From Methylocystis sp. H62 (GTDB taxonomy: Bacteria; Pseudomonadota; Alphaproteobacteria; Rhizobiales; Beijerinckiaceae), in contig NZ_JADNQZ010000058.1 in assembly GCF_015709515.1 (NCBI RefSeq), positions 1-64,000 of the forward strand: 64,000 bases of DNA, given 5' to 3'. The notes beneath the pieces were generated by a model, which saw only the letters and a program-made list of their open reading frames with translations, ran no database searches and was not told the DNA's origin. How positions within the stretch are numbered: the stretch's first letter is position 1; every line of letters begins with the position of its first letter. Position numbers and translations under genes: made by a program. Shown piece by piece: positions 53,370-62,492 of this stretch.

Positions 53370-53864
53370 TTAGCGCCCAGGCGTTCCCGCAGGCGCGATA
53401 TTCAGTCGCGGGTCGTCTTTCGGATCGTAATAGTCGATCTGCCAAGGACCGGTTGCGTTGATCTGGAGCACTGAGTCCTCGTCGACGAAAACATAATGCA
53501 GCACGCCGGCAGGCATTGAAATGAAGCTTCCCGCCGGCAGCTTTTCGACCGTGGCGCGGTCGGCCGCCTGCCCTCGACCGAAACTGAATGCGCCGGAGAT
53601 GATCGTGACGAGTTCGGGCTTGGAATGCGTGTGTGGCGGGACGCGGTAGCCTTTGGGCGCTTTGATCCTGACGACGAAGTCGCCTTCTCGGCTTGGATCT
53701 CCGTACAGCACCGCCATTTCGGCGCCGCCCGGCAGCGAGCTCGGCGCTGCCTCCCATTGCATGTTCTGCGGAAGAAATGCGCGATGCGCTTCGACTGCGC
53801 CGCCCTGGGCCGCTCCGCCGCAGGCGAGCGCGCCAGCGACGACGATCGCTATTGTTGTTTTCAT
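53370..53864 (-). CDS. Exported cupin-domain protein
   Basis: A 164-residue protein starting at the ATG at 53864, with GGGAGG 6 bases upstream. The signal peptide is MKTTIAIVVAGALACGGAAQ. The cupin barrel has the first metal motif PPHTHSKPELVTIISG and the second motif region PAGSFISMPAGVLHYVF, which give three His and a Glu as likely metal ligands. The single cupin fold suggests a small metalloenzyme or a sugar- or metal-binding protein of the periplasm. I cannot assign a substrate. Confidence 0.85.
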   Translation of the reverse strand: MKTTIAIVVAGALACGGAAQGGAVEAHRAFLPQNMQWEAAPSSLPGGAEMAVLYGDPSREGDFVVRIKAPKGYRVPPHTHSKPELVTIISGAFSFGRGQAADRATVEKLPAGSFISMPAGVLHYVFVDEDSVLQINATGPWQIDYYDPKDDPRLNIAPAGTPGR

Positions 53865-54031
53865 GAGTCCCTCCCACCGCCGCGATCTGTCTTCCCGCAC
53901 GGCGCTAGGCCATATGGGCTCCGCGGCGCCTTCAGGGCGAGAGATATAGGGCGAGAGCGACTGCGCTCATCCCTTCGAGGTCGGAAAAGGCGTAGAATTG
54001 AGAAAGATGTCACGTTGTCGCCAGGGACGGG

Positions 54032-55102
54032 CTAACCCCACCAGAAGATCGCGGCGATGATGACGTAAAGACCGACAAGCGCGGCCCCGTCGACCATGTC
54101 CGCCCGGCCGTCGACGGTGACCACTGTGACCACCAACACCGAAAGAAACAGCGCCGCCGCAAGAATTGGCGGAATGGCGAGCGTGAACGGCGCCGCGCCG
54201 CCCATCGCAAAGCTGACGAGGACCAGAATCGGAATCAGCGCCACGGCGACCTGAAGCGCCGAGTTCAGAATGACGCTGACCGCGAGGTCGGCCTTGCCCT
54301 GAGCCGCGAGCCGAACGCCCACGACATTTTCGACGGCGTTGCCGGCGATGGCGACGATGACGAGCCCGGAAAAAGCCTCGCTGATGCCCAAGATTTCAAT
54401 CGCTGGACCGAGCGCGTCGACGAACCAGTCCGAGACGAAGGCGGCGGCGGCGCCACAGGCGGCGAGAACGGCGATCGCGGCGCCGAGCGACCATGCATGC
54501 TGGCGCGCATGCGCTTCAGCCGGCAGCGCGCGCTGCCCCTGACTGAGCATCGCCTGGGTGAGCACAACGAAAACGAAAAGAAGCACAATCGCGCAGACGA
54601 CGGCGAGCTCCTGCTCATGGGCGCCGCTCGGCAGGTGCAACTCCTGCGCGAGCGTCGGCAGCACCAACGCCGACACCGCCAGCAGAAGCAGCGTCGCGAT
54701 CATTCGCGGCGTCTGACTTTCGAAGTGAAGAACGCCGCGCCTCCAGCCGCCGGCGATAAAAGCGAGGCCCAGGACGAGAAGCGCGTTCGACAGAATGGAG
54801 CCGATCAGCGAAGCCTGCACGACAGTCAGCAACCCGGCCCGCAGCGCGAAGATGCAGACGAACAATTCGGGAAGATTGCCGACCGCCGACTGAACAATGC
54901 CGGTCGCGGCCGGCGAGAGGTGATTGCCAAGCTGATCGGTGGCTTCGCCAATCACATGCGCGACGCTCGCCAGGGCCAAAGCCGCGGCGATGAAATTGAC
55001 GATGGGTCCGGCTTGCGCAAAATGCAGCGCCGCGGCGACTCCCACAAGTCCGGCCGCTGGAGCCATCGTCGCGAGGATTTTCCGGTTGGCGGCTGCGCTC
55101 AT
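54032..55102 (-). CDS. Ca2+/H+ (or Na+/H+) antiporter, CaCA superfamily
   Basis: A 356-residue inner-membrane protein with about 11 helices in two inverted halves. The alpha-repeats carry the ion-site Glu residues: SAVGNLPELFVCIFAL in the first half and IAGNAVENVVGVRLAAQGKA in the second, as in the CAX/ChaA family. It should exchange calcium (or sodium) for protons. AAGGA lies 7 bases before the ATG at 55102. It follows ppsA on the same strand with a gap of about 105 bases. Confidence 0.9.
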   Translation of the reverse strand: MSAAANRKILATMAPAAGLVGVAAALHFAQAGPIVNFIAAALALASVAHVIGEATDQLGNHLSPAATGIVQSAVGNLPELFVCIFALRAGLLTVVQASLIGSILSNALLVLGLAFIAGGWRRGVLHFESQTPRMIATLLLLAVSALVLPTLAQELHLPSGAHEQELAVVCAIVLLFVFVVLTQAMLSQGQRALPAEAHARQHAWSLGAAIAVLAACGAAAAFVSDWFVDALGPAIEILGISEAFSGLVIVAIAGNAVENVVGVRLAAQGKADLAVSVILNSALQVAVALIPILVLVSFAMGGAAPFTLAIPPILAAALFLSVLVVTVVTVDGRADMVDGAALVGLYVIIAAIFWWG

Positions 55103-55207
55103 CTCGTTTTCCTTTATTCGGCGACGCGCGCCACAGTCGGTCCACGCCTCACGCGGGCGGCCGAGGGTGAATGCAATCTCAATGATTCTGAAGACGCGCT
55201 GGGCAGG

Positions 55208-57679
55208 TCAATCCGTCTGTCTCGGCTCTCGACCGAGACGCTTTTCCATGTCGACGATGCGTCTTGTGGTCTGCAGAACCGTGTCGGGATTGAGGCTGAT
55301 CGAATCGATTCCCAAGCGCACGAGGAACTCGGCGATTTCAGGATAATCCGAGGGCGCCTGGCCGCAAATGCCGCAGTGCCGACCGTTGCGCTTCGCCCCT
55401 TCGACCGCCAAACGAATGATCTCCTTGACGCCCTCGTCCCGCTCGTCGAAGTCGAAGGCGACGATTTCGGAGTCGCGGTCGACGCCAAGCGTCAGTTGCG
55501 TCAGATCGTTCGAGCCGATCGAAAAGCCGTCGAAGTGCTTGGCGAATTGATCGACCAACATGACGTTGTTTGGAATTTCGCACATCACGTAGATCTCGAG
55601 ACCGTCCTTGCCGCGTTCGAGACCGAGTTCGCGCATCAGCGAAATGACCTTTTCCGCTTCTTCGATCCGGCGGCAGAAGGGAATCATCAGCTTGACGTTC
55701 GGCAAGCCCATCTCGTCGCGCACGCGGGTCATTGCGGCGCATTCGAGCGCGAAACCTTCCCGGTAAGCAGGGTGGGCATAGCGCGATGCGCCGCGAAACC
55801 CGATCATCGGATTGGCTTCCTGCATTTCGAAAACCTCTCCGCCGAGCAATGAGGCATATTCATTGCTCTTGAAGTCGGACATGCGCACGACGACCGGCTT
55901 TGGATAAAACGCCGCGGCGATCGTGCCGACGCCTTCCGACAGGCGCTTCACGAAGTATTCGCTGGGGCTGGCATAATTTGCGGTCAGTCTTGCAATCTCG
56001 GCGCGTTCGCGCGCGCCGAGCCGCTCCGGGTGAACGAGCGCCATCGGATGCGCCTTGATCGAGTCCGCAATGATGAACTCCATGCGCGCGAGGCCGACGC
56101 CGTCATTCGGCAACGCCGCAAGGCCGAAGGCGATATCGGGATTGCCGACATTCATCATCACATGCGTGGCGGGTTTCGTCAGAGTCGACAGATCGACGCG
56201 CTCCACCTCGAAGGCGATGGGCCCTTCGTAGACCTTTCCGACGTCGCCCTCGGCGCAGCTCACCGAGATCATGTCGCCGGTGCGAATGAGTCGCGTCGCC
56301 GCGTCCGTGCCGACGATTGCCGGAATGCCAAGTTCGCGCGCGACGATCGCCGCATGGCACGTGCGACCGCCGCGGTTCGTCACGATCGCCGCGGCCGATT
56401 TCATCACCGTGCCCCAGTCGGGCGACGTCGTATCGGCGACTAGGATCTCGCCGGGAACGAATGTTGAAAGCTCACTGGCGCTCTCGATCACGCGCGCCTT
56501 GCCGCTGGCGATCTTTGCGCCGACCGCGCGTCCTTCGACTTTCACCGGGCCGTGCTTCGTCACCTTGTAGATTTCAGCGATGTTTCGGTCGCGGCGGGAC
56601 GCGACGGTTTCGGGACGGGCCTGAACGATGTAAAGCTGCCCGTCGAGGCCATCCTTGGCCCATTCGATGTCCATCGGGCGGCGCGCGCCGGCTTTGGCGC
56701 TATAGTGCTCTTCGATCTCGATCGCCTGGCCGGCCAGCGTCAGCGCCTCTTCGTCGGAGATGCAGAATTTCTCGCGTTCCTTGGCGTCGGTGGGGATGTT
56801 GCGCGTCGTCGCCCGGCCCCGATCCGAAAACACCATCCTGATTTTTTTGGCGCCGAGCGCGCGCTTCAAAATCGCGCGCTTGCCCTGCCGATAGGTGGGC
56901 TTGAAGACGTAAAATTCGTCGGGATCGACCGCGCCCTGGACGACGTTTTCGCCAAGGCCGTAGGCGCCGGTGAGGAAGACAACGTCCTCGAACCCGCTTT
57001 CGGTGTCGATCGTGAAGATGACGCCGGACGCCGCCAAATCCGAGCGCACCATTTTCATCACGCCGACGGAATTGAACACTTTGAAGTGATCGAATCCGTT
57101 GTCGATGCGATAGCGGATGGCGCGGTCGGTGAAGAGGCTCGCAAAGCAATGACGGATCGCGTCGAGAACGGCGGCGGGGCCGCGCACATTGAGATAGGTG
57201 TCATGTTGTCCGGCGAAACTCGCGCTCGGCAAATCTTCCGCCGTCGCCGATGAACGCACCGCGACCGTCAAATCGGCTCCATATTCGTCGGCGAGGCGGG
57301 CTAGGGCGGTGCGGATTTCGGCCTCGACATCCGGGGGCGTCGGCGCGCCATAAACGATGTCGCGGGCGCGCGCGGCGCGCTTGGCGAGATCATCGACGTC
57401 AGACGGGTCCAATCCCTCGAGCGCCTCTTTTAGCGCGGTCCAGACGCCCGCTGCATCGAGCGTATAGCGATAGGCTTCGGCGGTGACGGCGAAGCCATTG
57501 GGCACCAGGATGCCCTTCGCCGTCAGCTCCTGGTACATTTCGCCAAGCGAGGCGTTCTTGCCGCCTACCAGCGGCACGTCGGCGATGTTCACCTCATTGA
57601 AAAAACGAATAAATCGCCCGGATGCCGAATGCGCCGGCTTTGTCTCTTTGGAAATAGGGGAGTCGACCAAACTATTCAT
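55208..57679 (-). CDS. ppsA: Phosphoenolpyruvate synthase (pyruvate, water dikinase)
   Basis: An 823-residue enzyme that makes PEP from pyruvate and ATP. The ATP-grasp domain opens VPLVGGKNASLGEMYQEL, the phosphohistidine domain has GGRTCHAAIVARELGIPAIV with the catalytic His, and the C-terminal PEP domain ends in GICGQAPSDYPEIAEFL with the catalytic Cys. The length is normal (about 800). It complements pckA for growth on substrates that enter as pyruvate or C4 acids. A 20-base palindrome lies 87 bases before the ATG and may be its operator. Confidence 0.96.
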   Translation of the reverse strand: MNSLVDSPISKETKPAHSASGRFIRFFNEVNIADVPLVGGKNASLGEMYQELTAKGILVPNGFAVTAEAYRYTLDAAGVWTALKEALEGLDPSDVDDLAKRAARARDIVYGAPTPPDVEAEIRTALARLADEYGADLTVAVRSSATAEDLPSASFAGQHDTYLNVRGPAAVLDAIRHCFASLFTDRAIRYRIDNGFDHFKVFNSVGVMKMVRSDLAASGVIFTIDTESGFEDVVFLTGAYGLGENVVQGAVDPDEFYVFKPTYRQGKRAILKRALGAKKIRMVFSDRGRATTRNIPTDAKEREKFCISDEEALTLAGQAIEIEEHYSAKAGARRPMDIEWAKDGLDGQLYIVQARPETVASRRDRNIAEIYKVTKHGPVKVEGRAVGAKIASGKARVIESASELSTFVPGEILVADTTSPDWGTVMKSAAAIVTNRGGRTCHAAIVARELGIPAIVGTDAATRLIRTGDMISVSCAEGDVGKVYEGPIAFEVERVDLSTLTKPATHVMMNVGNPDIAFGLAALPNDGVGLARMEFIIADSIKAHPMALVHPERLGARERAEIARLTANYASPSEYFVKRLSEGVGTIAAAFYPKPVVVRMSDFKSNEYASLLGGEVFEMQEANPMIGFRGASRYAHPAYREGFALECAAMTRVRDEMGLPNVKLMIPFCRRIEEAEKVISLMRELGLERGKDGLEIYVMCEIPNNVMLVDQFAKHFDGFSIGSNDLTQLTLGVDRDSEIVAFDFDERDEGVKEIIRLAVEGAKRNGRHCGICGQAPSDYPEIAEFLVRLGIDSISLNPDTVLQTTRRIVDMEKRLGREPRQTD

Positions 57680-57765
57680 GACGAGCTCTTTTGGTAGGGG
57701 AGCGTGCGTGAGGTGCCTGGGCTATTGCGCCATAATTATTACAGCTGCGCGGTGATATTGAGCGC

Positions 57766-57785
57766 TTACACAGAATTTGTGTGAA
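57766..57785. promoter_or_regulatory. 20-base palindrome, possible operator for ppsA
   Basis: The half-sites TTACACA and TGTGTGAA (ends 57766 and 57785) surround an AATT core. Eight of ten base pairs are symmetric. The element is 87 bases before ppsA and could bind a GntR/FadR- or LacI-like regulator (class inferred from shape only). Confidence 0.45.
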
Positions 57786-57909
57786 CAAGGCACGTTTTCA
57801 GTCGCATCGGCGCTCTTAGTGGCTTAAGCATTGGCCCCTGGAGGCCGATCTGTCCTAGAAAACGCTTACCCCGCTGGTTATGGTTAAAACTTGACTTAAT
57901 GGTCGAGAT

Positions 57910-57926
57910 TTGGCCGGATTCTTGCC
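57910..57926 (+). promoter_or_regulatory. Sigma-54-like -24/-12 site (candidate)
   Basis: TTGGCCGG, four bases, then TTGCC. The invariant GG (57912-57913) and GC (57924-57925) are 12 bases apart, as in sigma-54 promoters. A TATAAT at 57927-57932 overlaps the end, so a housekeeping promoter remains possible. The gene ATG is at 57988. Confidence 0.35.
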
Positions 57927-57987
57927 TATAATAGGAATCTGATAGACGGCTGGCCCAACCCAGCTCGTGCGATGGCGGGAGGCGCAA

Positions 57988-58500
57988 ATGGATTCGCTGG
58001 ATCTGGATCAGGTGATGGACGAAATCATCCCGAGAGGGGACAACAGGCCGCCGGCCCCGAACTTTCCTGTCCGTCAGCGGCCGCGCGCTACTGACGACGC
58101 TACTGCGGCGCTAGACCTCGTGTCGCAGGCCGCCGCGGCGATCAAGGAGCTTGAAAAGCAGTCCGCTCAGGCGGTGGCGCGCGCGCATAGCGCCGCCAAT
58201 GCCGTGAGAGAAAAGCTGGAGCGCGCTGAAGATCGCGGCGATCGCGCCGAGGCCGCGCTGCGCAAATCGGAGTCGGAAGCCGCCGAACTCTCCGCGGCCC
58301 TCATCCAGACGCGAAAAGATCTCGAGGGGGTGCAGTCGCAGCTCGCGGCGCGGCAGGCCGAACTTGCGGCGATGGAGCAGCGGGCGGTCGCGGCCGAAAA
58401 GCGCGCCAGTGAGGCCGACGCCTCGGTTCAAAGGATCGTCGACGCGATTCGGACGCAGCTGCCGGTCAAAGTCGCCGAACAAGCGAAACCTGCGGCCTAG
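57988..58500 (+). CDS. Coiled-coil protein of unknown function
   Basis: A 170-residue soluble protein from the ATG at 57988, with GGGAGG 6 bases upstream. The N-terminal 40 residues are Pro/Arg/Asp-rich (MDSLDLDQVMDEIIPRGDNR). Residues about 45-155 form one long Ala/Glu/Arg heptad region typical of a dimeric coiled coil. It has no cysteines and no membrane segment. Such proteins often act as scaffolds or polarity factors; nothing here assigns a role. Confidence 0.7.
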   Translation: MDSLDLDQVMDEIIPRGDNRPPAPNFPVRQRPRATDDATAALDLVSQAAAAIKELEKQSAQAVARAHSAANAVREKLERAEDRGDRAEAALRKSESEAAELSAALIQTRKDLEGVQSQLAARQAELAAMEQRAVAAEKRASEADASVQRIVDAIRTQLPVKVAEQAKPAA

Positions 58501-58692
58501 AGTCCAGAACTTGGACGCCGCAGGGTCGCGAGCGGCATAGGCTGTCCGGCTCGGCCTGAGAATTTGGTGCGCGCGCAAACCGCGCGTGATGCTCCGCGCC
58601 TTTGGCGCAACCGCCAGCGCGTCAGCGCGGGCATGCTCAGGCGCAGCGCCCGCGGCGCCGTCCTCCCGTAATTTTTATGATCTCGCGCGACG

Positions 58693-59082
58693 TCATCGCA
58701 GCGTCAGGCAGGGGGCGATAAAGACAGCGGAAAGGCTCGACCACAACACGCCGGCGCTCGACAGCAAGATCAGCAGCAACGTCGCATACATTTGAAATTC
58801 CGCTGACGCGGCCGAGTCGCCGCCGCTCTCGACCACATAGCGACGCCAACGGCGCGCCGCGCGCCCGAGGAAAACCAGAAGCGCCAGGGCTGCGCCGCCC
58901 GCCAAAATCACACTTACCCGTATGATCTGCGGCTCGCTGGACCAGCCGAGCACGCACATCAGCGTGTGCCCGCCATAGACAAAAAGGAAATGCAGGCCCC
59001 AGACGATGGGACCGGCGAGTAGAAAGGCGATAATCGTCGTCAGAGACCAGCGAGGATGCTCAGCCTTGCTTGCGCGCGACAT
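58693..59082 (-). CDS. Small membrane protein of the oxidase cluster
   Basis: A 129-residue protein with four hydrophobic helices (about residues 15-32, 52-72, 95-112 and 113-126). The pattern HFLFVYGGHTLMCVLGW with a His and a Cys beside the membrane is notable. It starts 3 bases after the oxidase subunit I/III gene ends and is surely co-transcribed, so it is likely an oxidase-associated subunit or assembly factor. It is not a recognisable subunit IV. Confidence 0.75.
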   Translation of the reverse strand: MSRASKAEHPRWSLTTIIAFLLAGPIVWGLHFLFVYGGHTLMCVLGWSSEPQIIRVSVILAGGAALALLVFLGRAARRWRRYVVESGGDSAASAEFQMYATLLLILLSSAGVLWSSLSAVFIAPCLTLR

Positions 59083-59085
59083 CGT

Positions 59086-61638
59086 CTACTCCAGCATTCG
59101 TGGAAAGCCATAAATCAGCAGAAATCCGAGGAGCCCTTGCGCGGCTGTGTAGTAAGCCAGCAGCGCCGCGCTTTCGAATGATACGCGTCTCAGCGCATCG
59201 AGTTTCCCCGTGAAGAGACGCGCCAAGGCGAATCCGGTCATCACCGCGACAGTCGCCACGAGCTGACCTGTCAAGACGATCTCCAAATAGACCATGGCGC
59301 CGTAGGAGTTTTCCCCGGGCCGCAGGCCGGATCGCCATTGCGCATAGCCCTCTATCCCGACGCCGGCGATGAGGCACAAGGCGCCGGCGATCATCAGAAG
59401 CGCTGCTGCAAGGCCGATCGAACCGGGCTTTGGAAGCGCATGGTCCGCCATCCAGAACGCAAGAATGCTGAGAAGCATCAGCGATGCGCCGCTCGCCGCC
59501 CAGCGCAGGTCCGGAAGCGGCGAAGAGCCCGCGATGGGCCAAACCCCCGGGCTAACGGTCCAAAGATAGAGGTAGGAGAAGACGAAGGCGATGTAGAGCG
59601 AGCCGGCGACGAGGATCAGCACGATCATCGCCCACCAGGCATGCGACGAAGGTCCGGACATATAGGTGGGCAGACTGATCCCGCCGCCGATTTCGACGCG
59701 TCCGCGCGGCGGCGGGTCGAGCTGCCAGCACCAGACGAGCGTGGCGAAGATGGCCACTGCGCCGCAGACAAGCGCGATCACAATGGCCTTCACCGTCAGC
59801 AACAGAAAGAAAGCGGCTGTAAAGACCGCGGAGAACATATGCGCCCAGCCGGGCCCCGGCATTTCAAGGAGATATTCCGGTCGGCCCTCAATGGGCGAGG
59901 TGACGATCGTCTCGCGACGTCCGGTTGCGGCGTTCGGCAGGTAATAGGCCCCCGCCGCGACGTCCTTCGCGAGATTGGGCTGATCCCATAGAGGGTAGCG
60001 ACTCGTCACGATCGGAACGCTGCGCATCGAATAGAGATCGCTCGGCAGCCACTCCAGCGTTCCGGCGTTCCATGGATTGGTCTGCGTTCTCTGCGTCTCC
60101 CAATCGCGTCGGAAACGCACAAAAAGATCGACGACGAACACCAGCACGCCGAGCGCGAGAATGAAGGCGCCGATCGTCGATATCATATTGAGCGTGTCCC
60201 AGCCCATGGCGCTTGGATAGGTCCAAACCCGTCGCGGCATGCCGAGGAGACCAGAGATGTGCATGGGGAAAAAGGCGACGTTGAAGCCCACGAACATCAG
60301 CCAGAACACGTAGCGCCCAAGGCGTTCCGAAAGCCGGTTCCGGCTGATCATCGGATCCCAGTAGTAGAAGGTCGCAAAGAGCGGAAACACCATGCCGCCG
60401 ACGAGGACGTAATGGAAATGCGCGACGACGAAATAGCTGTCATGCGCCTGGAGATCGAACGGAACGACCGCCACCATGACGCCCGTCAGACCTCCGACCG
60501 CGAAGATGAAAAGAAATCCGAGGATGAACAGCGACGGCGTGGTGAGTCTGAATCGATCGCGCGCCGAGGCGATGGTCGCGATCCATGAGAAGACCTGAAT
60601 GCCGGAAGGCACGGCGACCGCCATGCTCGCGGCCGAGAAGAAGCCGAGGCTCAGCGCCGGAATGCCGGTGCTGAACATGTGATGCACCCACAGGCCGAAG
60701 CTGAAGAAGCCCGTGGCGATCAGCGCGACGACAATGAGCCGGTAACCGACGAGCGGCCGTTGCGCCATTGTCGGCACGATCATCGAGACGAGACCGGCCG
60801 CCGGGAGAAAGATGATGTAGACCTCCGGGTGCCCGAAGAACCAGAAGAGGTGCTGCCACAGCAGCGGATCGCCGCCCTGCGCCGCCGTGAAGAACGGCCA
60901 GCCGAAGGACCGCTCGATCTCGAGCATCATGGTCGCGAGGATCACGGCGGGGAAGGCGAAGACGATCATCGCCGCAAAGACCAGCATCGACCAGCCAAAG
61001 AGCGGCATCTTGTCGAGCGTCATCCCCGGCGGCCGCGTGCGCAGCATCCCGACGATGATTTCGATGGCGCCCGCGATCGCGGATATTTCGATGAAGCCGA
61101 TGCCGAGCAGCCAGAAATCGGCGTTATCTCCAGGCGAAAATTTCGTCAGCGTCAGCGGCGGATACATGAACCAGCCGCCGCTCGGCGAAAGGCCGTAGAA
61201 GATCGTCGAGAAGAACACGAGGCCGCCGATGACATAGGCCCAGACGGCGAAGGCGCTGAGCCTTGGAAAGGGCAGGTCGCGCGCGGCCAGCATCTGCGGC
61301 AGCAGGATGACGCTCAGCGCCTCCATCGCTGGCACGGCGAAAAGGAACATCATCGTCGTGCCATGCACGGTAAAGATCTGGTTGTAGAGATCCTGTCCGA
61401 TGAAACGATTGTCGCCGTGCGAAAGTTGGACGCGCATGATCAGCGCCAGCACGCCGGCGAGCAGAAAGAACAGAAAGGCCGCGCCGATATAGATGACGCC
61501 AACGAGACTGTTGTTGATCTCGCTGATTTTTCGCCACCCTGGCGGATAGGCCCAGACGCGCTCAAGCTCTTCAAGTTCGCCTGGCGGCCGCGGCGTTTCG
61601 TTTGGTAGGCGCTTCGGGTCGCTTTGGCGTTCAGGCAT
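59086..61638 (-). CDS. Haem-copper oxidase subunit I fused to subunit III
   Basis: An 850-residue fusion. Residues 1 to about 560 are subunit I: low-spin haem His in VHGTTMMF (H92), the CuB His plus cross-link Tyr in FFGHPEVYIIFLP (H270, Y274), the HH pair in GLWVHHMF (H319, H320), and the haem pair in VVAHFHYV (H407, H409). Residues about 640-850 are subunit III. Two features are odd: the K-channel Lys of VPTGIK is Gln (Q348 in VPSGIQVFSW), and the usual D-channel Asn residues are replaced, although D121 is kept. No subunit II gene adjoins. It should still be a terminal oxidase (quinol or cytochrome c unresolved). Confidence 0.9.
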   Translation of the reverse strand: MPERQSDPKRLPNETPRPPGELEELERVWAYPPGWRKISEINNSLVGVIYIGAAFLFFLLAGVLALIMRVQLSHGDNRFIGQDLYNQIFTVHGTTMMFLFAVPAMEALSVILLPQMLAARDLPFPRLSAFAVWAYVIGGLVFFSTIFYGLSPSGGWFMYPPLTLTKFSPGDNADFWLLGIGFIEISAIAGAIEIIVGMLRTRPPGMTLDKMPLFGWSMLVFAAMIVFAFPAVILATMMLEIERSFGWPFFTAAQGGDPLLWQHLFWFFGHPEVYIIFLPAAGLVSMIVPTMAQRPLVGYRLIVVALIATGFFSFGLWVHHMFSTGIPALSLGFFSAASMAVAVPSGIQVFSWIATIASARDRFRLTTPSLFILGFLFIFAVGGLTGVMVAVVPFDLQAHDSYFVVAHFHYVLVGGMVFPLFATFYYWDPMISRNRLSERLGRYVFWLMFVGFNVAFFPMHISGLLGMPRRVWTYPSAMGWDTLNMISTIGAFILALGVLVFVVDLFVRFRRDWETQRTQTNPWNAGTLEWLPSDLYSMRSVPIVTSRYPLWDQPNLAKDVAAGAYYLPNAATGRRETIVTSPIEGRPEYLLEMPGPGWAHMFSAVFTAAFFLLLTVKAIVIALVCGAVAIFATLVWCWQLDPPPRGRVEIGGGISLPTYMSGPSSHAWWAMIVLILVAGSLYIAFVFSYLYLWTVSPGVWPIAGSSPLPDLRWAASGASLMLLSILAFWMADHALPKPGSIGLAAALLMIAGALCLIAGVGIEGYAQWRSGLRPGENSYGAMVYLEIVLTGQLVATVAVMTGFALARLFTGKLDALRRVSFESAALLAYYTAAQGLLGFLLIYGFPRMLE

Positions 61639-61650
61639 CGAGGCGGCGCT

Positions 61651-62358
61651 CTAGGCGCCGTGCGGACGATCGGACCGCGCGCGCAAGCGATCGTCCTCCA
61701 AAGCAAGCAGCCACTGGGAAGCGATCCAAACGCCGGAGAGGACATAGCTTGCAGGGCAGGCCGCCAGCATCAGCAAACCGGCAAGGCGCTGATCCGCCAA
61801 CATTGTCTCTGTGGTCGCTCCCCAACTCGCAGCGCTTGTGTCGAGAACCCGCGGCGCGAACACGAGAAGCACGCCGAGAAGGCAGGCAAGCTTGCCGGTG
61901 ATCGCCAGAGCGGCGACGCCGCGCCAGCGCGCGACGCCCGTATCGCCGAGAATCGCCAGCCAGAACAGCAGAGCGGCCGCCAGCAGAGACGCGTGCATCA
62001 GGAGATGCGCGGTTGGATGTCGCTCGACATAGGCCGACGCCCCCGGCGCATGCCACGCATAGAGCAGGGCAAGCTGCGCTGCGGTGACGACCGCCAAGGC
62101 GCGACCGGTCGCGAGGACCGGCGCCGATGTGAAACCCATCCCCAGCACAGCCAGAAAAGGCGCGAGCGCGCTCATCAGCAAAATATGCGTCGCCATGTGC
62201 GACGCCCGAGGCCCGAGGCCCGGACCCGCGTAAGCGACAAGCGCAACCGCGCAGACGACAACCCCCGCGACGACGATCTTCGACCGCGGCTCCCATGCGG
62301 ATTGGGCGGGGAGCGCGCCGTCCGCCGTCGATGCAATCGCCAATTTCGCTCTGCTCAT
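61651..62358 (-). CDS. ctaG: CtaG-type (caa3) oxidase assembly protein
   Basis: A 235-residue membrane protein with about seven helices. I start at the ATG at 62358 (MSRAKLAIASTADGALPAQS); the long upstream frame is antisense to the divergent gene. SHMATHILLMSALAPFLAVLG, LLYAWHAPG, HPTAHLLMHASLL and a closing ASQWLLALEDDRLRAR fit the CtaG_Cox family, which helps copper-centre assembly in caa3-type oxidases. It lies 12 bases upstream of the fused subunit I/III gene in the same operon. Confidence 0.85.
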   Translation of the reverse strand: MSRAKLAIASTADGALPAQSAWEPRSKIVVAGVVVCAVALVAYAGPGLGPRASHMATHILLMSALAPFLAVLGMGFTSAPVLATGRALAVVTAAQLALLYAWHAPGASAYVERHPTAHLLMHASLLAAALLFWLAILGDTGVARWRGVAALAITGKLACLLGVLLVFAPRVLDTSAASWGATTETMLADQRLAGLLMLAACPASYVLSGVWIASQWLLALEDDRLRARSDRPHGA

Positions 62359-62492
62359 CGCTTCATTGGTGCGAGTTGCGAATAGGGGACCATATTGGCC
62401 AGCGCGCCGGTCAATCCAGAGCTTGCTGCGGCTATTGAAACGTCTGCCTCGTCGCCTACTGTGTGTAACTTGGGGCAGCCAGCGGCGTAGAC

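Larger units (their letters stand above)
57680..57987. other. Divergent intergenic region between ppsA and the coiled-coil gene
   Basis: About 310 bases with control elements for both genes: the palindrome at 57766-57785 towards ppsA and the sigma-54-like site at 57910-57926 towards the plus-strand gene. No gene is visible in it. Confidence 0.55.

Noticed and set aside
60679-61608. 309-codon plus-strand frame opposite the oxidase gene
   Set aside because: Antisense shadow with highly charged random composition.
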